In this document: positions 55,401 to 64,000 of the stretch, piece after piece
How the letters are laid out: each line of letters starts with the position of its first letter
Numbering within the stretch: position 1 is the stretch's first letter
NCBI GenBank assembly: GCA_024516035.1
Contig: CM044966.1
Coordinates: forward strand, 20,654,576 to 20,718,575
Direction of reading: 5' to 3'
DNA: 64,000 nucleotides
Origin: Bactericera cockerelli
Taxonomy: Eukaryota; Arthropoda; Insecta; Hemiptera; Triozidae
Translations under genes and position numbers: made by a program
The notes under the pieces: generated by a model
What the model saw: the letters and a program-made list of their open reading frames with translations, nothing else
Told to the model about the DNA's origin: nothing
The model's database searches: none

Positions 55401-55728
55401 TATAATTTATATATTAGTATTAGTAATGAGAAACACACACATTTTGTGTAATATATGAATTCACAATAAAATAAAAATTGAATTGAAAAAGCGATCGTGA
55501 CATGACCATGCAGTTGAAAGCGACGGCGATGTTGAAAGAAAAACCCTCAAAGGTTCCACCATATCAACAGTTGATACAAATGACCTTCCCACCAGTTTCA
55601 TGACAAGCTAAGGGGAACCGCAGCAATTTCTCTTGTGGAAACGTCAAATAATCTCCCCCATAAATTCTATCCGATTTCTTTTTTCTTCGTAAAGGCTGCA
55701 TCCTCCTCTCTCTCAGGGCTATTTGTAT

Positions 55729-55945
55729 GTCCCGGTAGCTCAGTGGTAAAGGGGACACTCTGTGAATCCAAACATTCTAGAGTTCGTGGGTTCGAAACCC
55801 AGTCCTAACATGACAAATTATCCTCCTATTTGGGATTTTTACCACATAATTATATGTCTTGGGCTTACTGCTGGAATAATGGGACTTTAATATTGTAGTT
55901 CTAATTGAGTAGTATAAATAAGGCGATATTATTATTATTATCTAC
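55729..55945 (+). repeat. SINE family I
   Basis: GTCCCGGTAGCTCAGTGGTA head with a mutated 3' acceptor side (CAGTCCTAACATGAC), full body and (ATT)n tail. Confidence 0.88.
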
Positions 55946-55999
55946 TAGACAATGATCCATCTATAGGGTTTTGTTCATATAAAGAAAAGCCCTATTAAC

Positions 56000-56120
56000 C
56001 GTGCATTGGTAGTCAAGTGGTTAACGCACTAGACTGGTGATTCAGGTGGCGTAGGAATCCGTTGGTTCGAATCCCACCCAGTGCATGAATTTTTCCTCAT
56101 TAATTTGAGTTTGTGACAAT
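56000..56120 (+). repeat. SINE family III, 3'-truncated
   Basis: GTGCATTGGTAGTCAAGTGG to CACCCAGTGCATGAATTTTT. Confidence 0.85.
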
Positions 56121-56159
56121 ACTTTGTGGTAGACAATACTTTGAGCATGGTAGACAATC

Positions 56160-56426
56160 TTACTAATTTTCTCTCTCTGTCTTTCTATTTATTTAAATCT
56201 GTCTTTCTATTTTTCTATTTATTTTTCTCTGTCTTTCTCTCCCTCTTTTTCTTTATCCCTCTCATTTTGTTTCTTCTTTCTTCCATTTCTCTATTCGTCT
56301 CCCGAGACTCATCAAGTTTGATTTTTCTTGTCTCTGCAGAGAATTAGAGAATTGTAGCACTACCTTCTCTCTGCTGACAACGCCAAACATTACTCAGAAT
56401 TTCTTTTCTCTCCCTCTCTTTCTTTC

Positions 56427-56475
<49 letters not shown>

Positions 56476-56810
56476 AAATACTATCCTGAATTCTGTCTCT
56501 CTCTCTCTTTTTCTTTTTGTTTCCCTCTCTCTCTTGCATTTTGTTTATTTCTCTTTATATAATTATTTCTTTCTCCATTTTGTGTCTCTGTGTCTCTTTT
56601 TTTGTTTCTTTCAGTGGTTTCCCTCTCTTTTGCATTTTGTTCATTTCTCTTTATCTGTTTCTTTTTCCATATAGTCTCTCTGTTTCTCTCTCTCTCTCTT
56701 TCTCTCTCCCCCCCCCCCTGAAATTTGTCTCTGGTATTATTTCTTTCTCTATTTTGTGTCCATCTCTTGCACGTCTTCCCTCCTCTTGTATTTTTAATGC
56801 TCTTTCGTTT

Positions 56811-56847
<37 letters not shown>

Positions 56848-57072
56848 TCTCTCTATCCGATACAACTTCTCCAAGAAATTGCGGAAATGTTGAAATTTCA
56901 TGCCAACATTTCCAAAACTTTGCACAAGTTTTCTCTCTCTCTCTCTCTTTCTCTCTCTCTATCCTTCTATCTCACTCCTTCTCACGCTCTCCTTCTCTCT
57001 CTCTCTCTCTGTCTCTTTCTATTCTTCTCTCTTTCTCTCTGTTTTTAAACTTCTTCTCACTCTCTCTTTCTG

Positions 57073-57123
<51 letters not shown>

Positions 57124-57854
57124 CTCTCCCTTATTATCTGTATCTTTTCCTTTATTTCTTTTTTTACCATTAATTTATCGATCAAATCTACTTGTCTCAA
57201 GATTCTCTGTCCTCTGTTTCTCTCTCTTGACTATCTACTTTCTTATTCTTTTGCATTTTCTTATCCACAATACCTCTTCAATAATTTCTTACTTTCTGTT
57301 ACCTATAAGCCATTGAAAGTATTGTTTTTCTTCTTAATTATAAAAAATCTTTTTTCCTAACTTATCTTCTTCTTTTTCTCTCTCTCTCTCTCTCTCTTGC
57401 TCTATGTATCTCTTGACTATCTATTATCTTATTTCTTGCATTCTCTTATCCACAATACTTCTTCATTTAATTTCTCTTTTTCCCATCTAATCAATCTTAT
57501 TCCCTAACCAGGTTATCCTAACCCTAATAGGTCCTATTTTCTTCTCTTTCTCTTTCTCTCTCTCTCACACACACAACCGTTATATTTCTCTATAACGTAT
57601 ATCTCTCTCATCTTAACAATTTATTTATCTCACTCTCTCTTCCCTTACACTTTTCTTTCTCTCTACCTCTCTCTTCTTATCTCATATTTCTCTCTGTCTC
57701 TCTATAAAAAATTGCACACATATTTTTAAATTAATTCTTTTTAAAATTAGAAGGGAACCCACTTCCAAATAAGGTAGACATGTCTTAGGAGGTGTTTATA
57801 ATAATGTGGTAAATGATTCATGAAAAAAATCTAATTAAAAAAAATCCTTATCAT

Positions 57855-57901
<47 letters not shown>

Positions 57902-58140
57902 AAAATAATTTCAACCCTATATTTATAATTCTAATTAATAATAATATAGCAATAACTGAAATGTTTTGTTTTTCTTTTTTCTCTTCTTCTCTTCCCTTAT
58001 CCTTTTCTTTTTTTCTCTCTCTTTCTCTATTGTAGAAACTCTATGCCCTTATTCTTTTTGTTCTCTCTCTTTAGCTCTCTCTCTCTCTCTCTGTTCACTC
58101 ATCTCATTTCTCTCTCCCTCTCTACTTATCGCATTTATCT
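56160..58140. repeat. 2-kb pyrimidine-rich (CT)n region
   Basis: Repeated CTCTCTCT and TTTCTCTCTC blocks broken by short AT-rich or unique pieces (56340-56400, 56860-56935, 57700-57850). It lies wholly in gene A's intron. Several overlapping Ser/Leu/Phe frames are artefacts. Confidence 0.93.
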
Positions 58141-58284
58141 CTGTACAATTGTACAGTAATGTACACATCTTCCAACTGTTTACTCTTGCTAATGAGATAA
58201 GAACTTCTGTTGGTTCAAAACAGACATTAACCCTTCAGGTACTTATTAAATTTCTGTTTACTAAGCTAAAGCTCATTCCTTTAA

Positions 58285-58367
58285 CTCTTTGACTGCCATG
58301 GCACAACTCGAGTTGTGCCAGTACACTTTCCCACACCATGTCAAGATTAGCTCTGGCAGTCAAAGAG
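58285..58367. mobile_element. 83-bp piggyBac-type MITE
   Basis: The 14-bp perfect inverted ends CTCTTTGACTGCCA and TGGCAGTCAAAGAG are flanked on both sides by TTAA (58281-58284 and 58368-58371), the piggyBac target. An internal 22-bp perfect palindrome TGGCACAACTCGAGTTGTGC(CA) is at 58299-58320. Non-coding. Confidence 0.82.
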
Positions 58368-58431
58368 TTAAGTAATTATTAAAAAAAAAACATCAGTTAA
58401 CATCCAACAATGAATACGAGTATTTTTTCAT

Positions 58432-58760
58432 GCATATTATTACTTCCGAGAAATTTCTAATATTAAAAATCGGAAGTATTTGTAAAAAAAATAATGTTTT
58501 TTTGCTCCGATTTCAATTTTTTTCTGTATTATAGTTGCACGCATCGTTAGTTGATCTGGTTGAGTGAGGTTATTTGAGTAACTGGTTCGGGAGTTTCCAA
58601 CAGATGGAGGGTAAAACCCCTGTCGTGATATGAGCATGCAGTTGAAAGTGAAGTTAAACAAAATAGACAAACAAAATTTCCCTTCAACCGTTACAAAATA
58701 CAAAGTTCTTGGTTTATTTGAACGCAATAGCCAATCAGAGTGCGTTGTGTGACGGTTGAA
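58432..58760. repeat. Dispersed repeat plus SINE IV scrap
   Basis: TTACTTCCGAGAAATTTCTA matches 33707. TTGAGTGAGGTTATTTGAGT and GATGGAGGGTAAAACCCCTG are SINE IV body. CAACCGTTACAAAA and GTGACGGTTGAAACG near 58685/58750 are partly complementary. Confidence 0.5.
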
Positions 58761-58959
58761 ACGGAGATTCGGAGATTTTGAGAGTGGATAAGTCTCTGGA
58801 ATGAGCTCCAGGCAACATTTAGGGCAGAATTAATAGACGTTTTTGTAATACCTCTGTGGTCAGTTGGTCACGGATTGCGTACTGTGTAAGATAGGGAAAA
58901 CCGACACTTACCAACCACTTAAGTTATTGATGTTGACTATTAATTCCGCCCTTAGTATC

Positions 58960-59140
58960 AGTATAAACAGAAAAGTGAGACGTTGTATTAGATGTAGGTA
59001 CATGAATATCAGATCATACCTGGACACCTATTTCGAGCTTATTTGCTCTCATCAGCAGGTAATAGTTCTGAATATCCATGCCATCAACTAACCTCTCTAT
59101 TTTAATCAGTATAAACAGAAAAATGAGAAGTTCGTTAGTT
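58960..59140. repeat. Dispersed repeat (ATCAGTATAAACAGAAAA)
   Basis: AGTATAAACAGAAAAGTGAG and TTGCTCTCATCAGCAGGTAA recur at 31620-31735 and 24970-25040 (reverse), with partial copies at 15655, 16065 and 37013. Confidence 0.6.
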
Positions 59141-59199
59141 AATTCGAAGAAAAAAAAATTGAAAAAAAAAACAATAATAATGATATCAAGGCTACTCAC

Positions 59200-59400
59200 T
59201 CGTCGTGGTCCACGCCTTAGAGCGGTAGGTGTAGTACTTTGGATCTAGTTTCTCATGCGGGAAGGGAAAGACAGTGTCCTCCTCAATGCTGACTGGAGTG
59301 AGGTGGAGAAAGCTGAATGTGGTGAGATTCTGAAGTCGCTCTATAACCTCTGGACTCAGGGTTGTTGAGGATCTCTCTGCCAACTTCTTCTTGTATTTAC
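59200..59400 (-). CDS. Gene A, internal exon (201 nt)
   Basis: The acceptor TTTTTTAAACAG and donor ACGACGA/GTGAGTAG are both phase 1, and 201 nt keeps the frame. It encodes KYKKKLAERSSTTLSPEVIE, a NLT sequon, then PVSIEEDTVFPFPHEKLDPK and YYTYRSKAWTTT. The split codon makes Ser with the exon at 61382 and Asn with the one at 53206. Frame is intact and GC-rich third positions are moderate. The region is hydrophilic and of no recognised domain. Confidence 0.8.
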
Positions 59401-59434
59401 CTGTTTAAAAAATAATAATAACACTTGTAATATG

Positions 59435-59830
59435 TTGTGCAGTTCTGAATGCTGACTGAAGTCTGTGCTGATCGGAGTCAAGTTTTGAAGTTGTTCCATA
59501 ACTTCTGGACTCAGGGTTGTTGAAGATTTCTCTGTCAACGTCTTCTTGTATTTACCTGTTTAATAAAAAACAAACAAAAAACACAAATAATATGTGCAGT
59601 TCTGAATGCTGACTGAAGTCTGTGCTGATCGAAGTCAAGTTTTGAAGTTGTTCCATAACTTCTGGACTCAGGGTTGTTGAAGATTTCTCTGTCAACGTCT
59701 TCTTGTATTTACCTGTTTAATAAAAAACAAACAAAAAACACAAATAATATGTGCAGTTCTGAATGCTGACTGAAGTCTGTGCTGATCGAAGTCAAGTTTT
59801 GAAGTTGTTCCAGAACTTCTGGACATTACA
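59435..59830 (-). pseudogene. Three partial duplicates of the 59200-59400 exon
   Basis: Copies begin at acceptor-like AACAG/GTAAATACAAG at 59555 and 59712. A third (about 59750-59825) lacks the acceptor. Each retains SSTTLSPEVMEQLQNL or part of it, then departs from the exon without a GT donor. Unit spacing is about 157 bases. They are probably non-functional, though the intact acceptors could allow aberrant splicing. Confidence 0.82.
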
Positions 59831-59834
59831 TAAA

Positions 59835-60330
59835 TGATATTATGTAATTATTCATAATAAAAAATAAAAAAAATCCTCTTACAAATGTTCCAAAAAGTGT
59901 GCTGAAAATAAATAAGAAATTCTTCTTGAGGGCATTTGTTTAAGTATTAACAGTCTCGTTTTTATTTTCTTCTGGGAAAATTGCTTTCGGAGTAATGTCA
60001 ACAATGTAATGATGTTTCCCAACAAATAGCCGCGCAACTTTTTTGTGAGGTATGGTCTGGCTTTCACCAGACTCATGACCTTAGTAAATAATTCTTTTAC
60101 CTTTTTGTTTGTTTTGTTGAACTTTTGTGATTGTACAAGTAGAACTGAGTGGAATAATAAAATCTGAGTGTAATTATCTAGTAATAGAGGTAAAAACCTT
60201 GTTAAAGGTAGATACATAATAATTATGTATTCAAATAAATAAATAATATATTCATTCATTCATTATAATACTTCGTTCTTGCAAGAAATAAATAAATAAA
60301 AGTAGGTACCGACCACATCAGTAGCTCGTC
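59835..60330. other. Intronic, no supported gene
   Basis: AT-rich. A 126-residue minus-strand frame (60259-59879) has no recognisable motif and ordinary background composition, so I do not call it. Confidence 0.4.
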
Positions 60331-60538
60331 AATTTTAGATGTATTTTTTCCTGGATGCACTTTCTTACATGTTTAAACACTTCATTTTTAGCTAACTTTA
60401 TATTCATATTAGTACACATTGGATGTAAACTTGCTGAATTTAATTCATTTTTAACAGTCTCAATTGTGAATACAAGTATTTTGACGACTCTGGGGTTCGA
60501 ACCCGGGATCTTCCGTATCATAAGGGACGCAAGTGTCT

Positions 60539-60750
60539 GTACCGGTAGCTCAGTGGTAAAGGCGGTACTCTGTGAATCCAGACATTCCAGAAGTCGCGAG
60601 TTCGAAACCCAGCCAGGGACATGACAAGTTATTCTCCCATTTTGGGATTTTTACCACATAATAATACGTCTTGGGCTTACTGCTGGAATAACGGGACTTA
60701 ATAGTCTTAATCAGGCAGTATAAATAAGACGATATTATTATTATTACCAC
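60539..60750 (+). repeat. SINE family I
   Basis: GTACCGGTAGCTCAGTGGTA head, GAGTTCGAAACCC B box, full body and (TTA)n tail. Confidence 0.88.
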
Positions 60751-60986
60751 TGAGCTAACCGTGTGAACTGTGCTCTTATTATTACTTTGTGTCATCATTA
60801 ATTTTTCTTTCATTAGTTACAATAAATTATACGTACCTGTCATCTACCAGTTGTTTTGTTATAAGCTTCAATGTCATTTGTCTTAATTCCTAAATTGTAA
60901 TTTGACTTGTAGAATGCTTTTGACATGGGTCCCGCGATTTTTACCTTTATATAATACAACTTTGCGTGGATAAGTTTCATATACTC

Positions 60987-61126
60987 ACTGGTGGTCCTGT
61001 TCCTCTTCGGTGTGGTGGTCCGAGGTGTCTTCTTGCTCGGGAAGTCTTCCACCATCTCTCTCACAAAGTCGGAGTTGTCCAGGGCACTCTCATTGGGCCC
61101 CGGTCTCATGTGGGGCGGCAGTATAT
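60987..61126 (-). pseudogene. Partial duplicate of the 61382-61541 exon
   Basis: Encodes LPPHMRPGPNESALDNSDFV and on to TPKRNRTT with the donor intact, plus about 100 bases of matching intron (GAATGCTTTTGACATGGGTC). The first dozen codons and the acceptor of the parent exon are replaced by TATATACACATATATG. Few substitutions separate it from the parent (Ala-Leu for Ala-Ile), so the duplication is recent. Confidence 0.85.
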
Positions 61127-61381
61127 ACACATATATGTTCTAACTTAGTGCCTATGGCCCTATGACAATCTCTACGTCAATTTATTGAATAGAAAGCAAT
61201 TCTTCTGGACTCATCCTAAAGTTCACGTAATTTAATAAACATACCAGTTTTTTTGTCATATGCTTCAATTTCAATTTTCTAAATTGTAATTCGATTTATA
61301 GAATGCTTTTGATATGGATGGGTCCCAGGATTTTTACCTTTATTTAATACAACTTTGCGTGGATAGGTGTCATATACTCAC

Positions 61382-61541
61382 TGGTGGTCCTGTTCCTCTT
61401 CGGTGTGGTGGTCCGAGGTGTTTTCTTGCTCGGGAAGTCTTCCACCATCTCTCTCACGAAGTCGGAGTTGTCTATGGCACTCTCATTGGGCCCCGGTCTC
61501 ATGTGTGGCGGCAGTGTGTAGTGGCTGATGTCCTCGTACTC
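61382..61541 (-). CDS. Gene A, internal exon (160 nt)
   Basis: The acceptor AATCAACAG starts in phase 0 and the donor ACCACCA/GTGAGTAT ends in phase 1, matching both neighbours. It encodes EYEDISHYTLPPHMRPGPNE, then SAIDNSDFVREMVEDFPSKK and TPRTTTPKRNRTT, with NES and NRT sequons. The frame is intact. No domain recognised; the C-terminal part is a Thr/Lys/Arg-rich linker. Confidence 0.8.
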
Positions 61542-61672
61542 CTGTTGATTCATTGTTATTATGCACTTTATTATTATTAACTGGTTGGGGTCCCATGAAA
61601 GAAGCCCCAATTCTCACACCGACCTCTATTGCATCTGTTTTGACCAAGGACTTTTATAATAAGGACATGTCT

Positions 61673-61885
61673 GTCCCGGTAGCTCAGTGGTAAAGGCGGC
61701 ACTCTGTGAATCCAGAGAATCCAGCTGTCGTGGGTTCGAAACCCAGCCGGGACATGGCAAGTTATCCTCTTATTTGCGATTTTTACCACATAATAATATG
61801 TCTTGGGCTTACTGCTGGAATAATGGGACTTTAGTAGTCTTAATCGCGCAGTAAAAATAATGCGATATTATTATTATCATTATTT
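61673..61885 (+). repeat. SINE family I
   Basis: Well-preserved head (GTCCCGG and CCGGGAC) and body, with an (ATT)n tail. A GGTTGGGGTCCCA block occurs before and after it (61583, 61898), with GCCCCAATTCTCACAC following each, giving a flanking ~80-bp duplication. Confidence 0.9.
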
Positions 61886-61999
61886 TTATTATAAACTGGT
61901 TGGGGTCCCACAAAAGAAGCCCCAATTCTCACACCAACTTCTATTTGATCTATTTTGACCATGCACTTTTATAATATGGACATAATTATATTCAAACAG

Positions 62000-62125
62000 A
62001 TAATATGTAAAATTAGAAACAATAAAAGAAGAATGAAAAAATTGATAAAAATACATACACAACCATGTCTTAACTATAGGGCGGAGTTATATTACCTTTG
62101 GTAATCTCTTCCACCCAACCCTTTG
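62000..62125 (-). repeat. Hairpin-tailed retroposon (reverse)
   Basis: CATGTCTTAACTATAGGGCG, GAGTTATATTACCTTTGGTA and ATCTCTTCCACCCAACCC. The stem is ATTACC/GGTAAT in place of ATTGCC/GGCAAT. Confidence 0.78.
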
Positions 62126-62235
62126 TTTTGATTTTAACTTCATTGCTTTTTTTCTGAACGTATCTTTAACATCTTTGTTAACTGAAGCGGCTTTGTTAAC
62201 AGCCAAATCTGTTGGCATAATGGTTATTATTATTT

Positions 62236-62251
62236 TTACTTTCGGGTAGGA
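62236..62251. repeat. Distal copy of a SINE target-site duplication
   Basis: TTACTTTCGGGTAGGA repeats TTACCTTCGGGTAGGG at 62394-62409. The latter is gene A's splice donor plus the last 12 bases of its exon. Confidence 0.85.
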
Positions 62252-62393
62252 CCAACCTCAGTAGCTTGATCGATAAGGCGGCGTACTTGTAACCTACAGG
62301 TCGGTGGTTCAAGTCCCGCTTTCAGCGTAGATTTAGTAAAGCGAATTTGAGTAGTTGTGATATCGCGAAAGTGATTAACACAAATATGATAAC
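62252..62393 (+). repeat. SINE family II at gene A's splice donor
   Basis: The head CAACCTCAGTAGCTTGATCG, B box GTGGTTCAAGTCCC and body AGATTTAGTAAAGCGAATTT end ATATGATAAC directly against the donor. Target-duplication arms flank it at 62236-62251 and 62394-62409. Confidence 0.9.
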
Positions 62394-62397
62394 TTAC

Positions 62398-62520
62398 CTT
62401 CGGGTAGGGCGGCCTGTTGGGGTCGTTGGGATCATTTTGGGAGTTGTCATCGTGCAAGAGCCGCATCATAAGTGTGTCGTTCCGCCTGCGGGCCTCCTTC
62501 TCTAGCATCTGCCGCAGCAC
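62398..62520 (-). CDS. Gene A, most upstream exon in the window (123 nt)
   Basis: The acceptor is ACATCACCCCCAG and the donor CCGAAG/GTAAGT; both are phase 0. The 41 residues VLRQMLEKEARRRNDTLMMR and LLHDDNSQNDPNDPNRPPYP start with a likely amphipathic helix and include an NDT sequon. It is open at the 5' side, so earlier exons, presumably including any signal peptide, lie beyond 62.5 kb or outside the window. The donor's +5/+6 bases meet the SINE II end. Confidence 0.75.
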
Positions 62521-62748
62521 CTGGGGGTGATGTTTTTTTTTAAATATTGTAATCGGAATAATGGATAGACGCAACAGGCTTTGTTTCGACTGAACTTGTG
62601 AGGGAGGGCGACCAGGGGCGGGCTGACGTCAAGAGGTGTTCACTAGAGATCGGTGAGCGAGACTCCTCAGAGCGATGGTGTGACTCGGGAGTACTAACTG
62701 ACTTGTCCCTCTTTTCTTAGGTTTATATACGAGTGTTTATCGATGGTA
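62521..62748. other. Upstream flank of the Gene A exon, no feature
   Basis: GC-richer unique sequence (GAGGGAGGGCGACCAGGGGC) with no open frame or recognised motif. Confidence 0.4.
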
Positions 62749-64000
62749 CACTAGCCAAAACAAAATAGGGCCCACCTGAAAATTTTCACGACATCGTGTA
62801 TAGGACACCTTAAGGTTAAACTTTAGGGTATTAACATGTTCTAATCTTGTTTATTGATACTCTGAGACAGTTGGTATGGTTTTATTTATGGATATCACTG
62901 GGTAATTAGTATTTATTTACCTTTTCTAGAGATAGTGCTCTATTGTGACAGTAAAGTTAATTTTAATGGTTGTTTTTAATTTATTCTTAGACCAATAATT
63001 TTCAATAAAAAGTCTTTTTGGGTGTTTTGTATGTTTTTTGTGACACTATGCCAGTTATTAGTCGACATTTAAATGCAGAATCTTCTTCTCGTGCCATCAC
63101 CTTGCTGGAAAATGGAGCCTCCCAGAGATTGGTCGCGAATCGGCTTCGTGTGTCCCGAAGAGCCATTAGAAACTTATGGAACAGTTTTCAAGAGACGGGT
63201 AGTGGTGATAGAAGACCTGGCTCTGGACGACATCGCATTACTTCGGAGCGGGAGGACCGTTTTTATTCGAAGAATTGCCCTACAACAGAGATTTGTCTCA
63301 GCTCCTGCGATACAAAATCAATTGGAAGCATACTCAAACGTTCAAGTAAGCTACCAAACCATTAGGAATAGGCTCAGAGAATCTCAGGTGAGGTCAAGAA
63401 GACGTTTGGTGAAGCCAAAAATGACAGCAGCTCACCGCGCGTTAAGATTAAGTTTCGCGCGAGAGCACATTCAATGGGGTATGGACAACTGGCAGGGGGT
63501 GCTCTTTTCGGATGAGTGCAAGATTAAGTTTCATAGTGCAGATCGACAGATTAAAGTATGGAGACGTACAGGAGAAAGATTTTCTGAGCCCTGCATTCAC
63601 GAAACTGATCGGTATGGTGGCCCAAGTGTCATGGTATGGGGAGGGATAAATTTAACTGGTAGAACAGAGCTTGTAATTTTCCGTGACAGCAGAGTAACCT
63701 CGGAGAGTTACTTTGAGCAAGTCATTGAACCTCAGGTGATACCATTTGCACATCGTTTGGGTCCGAATTTTGTTCTGATGCATGACAATGCTCGCCTTCA
63801 TGTCGCGCGCGCTAACAGGCTAGCTCTTCGGGAGGCGAATATCGAAGTAATGAACTGGCCTGCAATAAGCCCCGACCTAAATCCGATCGAACACGTATGG
63901 GATCAACTCAAAAGGAGACTTAAATTACAGAGATTGGCCATAGGATCTCAAGAAGAACTCATACGGGCCTTGAAAGTGTGTTGGGACGAAATTACTCAAG
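62749..64000 (+). mobile_element. Tc1-like transposon (runs off the window)
   Basis: The candidate left end is CACTAGCCAAAACAAAATAG after a TA at 62747-62748. A transposase frame follows about 300 bases later. The right end is outside the window, so the inverted repeat could not be confirmed. It lies on the strand opposite to gene A and probably in its intron. Confidence 0.75.
63048..64000 (+). pseudogene. Tc1-family DD34E transposase, partial, one frameshift
   Basis: Starts MPVISRHLNAESSSRAITLL with a paired-type helix-turn-helix N-terminus (GASQRLVANRLRVSRRAIRN) and a GRPR-like linker (GDRRPGSGRHR). The DDE catalytic residues are Asp at 63511 (LFSDECKI), Asp at 63784 (MHDNARLH) and Glu at 63889 (SPDLNPIEHVWDQLKRR), with 34 residues between the last two. 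One extra T in a T run near 63259 breaks the frame. Everything else is open to the window edge. With that base miscalled, the enzyme could be intact. It would catalyse cut-and-paste transposition at TA. Confidence 0.92.

Noticed and set aside
59879..60259. 126-residue minus-strand frame
   Set aside because: No motif, background composition, no splice sites consistent with gene A phases.

Overview
This is an AT-rich eukaryotic nuclear window, most likely from an insect and possibly a hemipteran (taxon is inference). The evidence is spliced genes with canonical GT/AG borders, Tc1, mariner, hAT-like and piggyBac-like elements, at least five tRNA-derived SINE families, long (GA)n/(CT)n tracts and dozens of minisatellites. 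No bacterial gene organisation, rRNA gene or convincing stand-alone tRNA gene was seen. Several reading frames are broken by single-base differences, often in homopolymers, so the sequence may be an imperfect long-read consensus or some genes may be decaying.

Two host genes lie on the minus strand, with a possible third remnant. Gene A occupies about 62.5 to 49.7 kb and its 5' end lies beyond the window. Exons 62398-62520, 61382-61541 and 59200-59400 join in phase to a large terminal exon, 49693-53206. The product is acidic and N-glycosylation-rich, carries several furin-type R-X-(K/R)-R sites and a 57-residue tandem repeat, and ends with one C2H2 zinc-finger-like motif. Gene B occupies 27268 to 16334. 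It has a signal-peptide exon (26926-27268), a middle exon (24730-24929) and a terminal exon (16334-16722). Its two C2H2-like motifs include one split by an intron. A GC-rich coding-like remnant lies at 46.2-46.6 kb. Both genes sit beside partial copies of their own exons: about 11 units at 14.1-16.3 kb, and copies at 25.5, 59.4-59.8 and 61.0 kb. I do not recognise either family.

The rest is repeats. 0-4.7 kb: low-complexity DNA, minisatellites and a LINE fragment. 4.9-7.5 kb: a composite hAT-like element with a perfect 8-bp target duplication inside a SINE. 8-11 kb: SINEs and a deleted mariner. 11.1-13.7 and 17.7-20.0 kb: two inverted copies of a 2.3-2.6 kb non-coding element; one copy keeps a 538-bp terminal palindrome. 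20-27 kb: dispersed repeats, GA tracts, an 806-bp hAT-like MITE and gene B exons. 29-36 kb: purine-rich tracts with G and C runs. 36-40 kb: SINEs. 40.4-44.4 kb: a duplicated unit flanking a satellite. 45-46.2 kb: a LINE tail and a 44-bp minisatellite. 47.6-48.4 and 56-58 kb: CT tracts. 62.7-64 kb: a Tc1-like transposon running off the end.

A theme links many of these repeats. Numerous retroposon tails carry the same small hairpin, whose stem bases change in a compensating way between copies.
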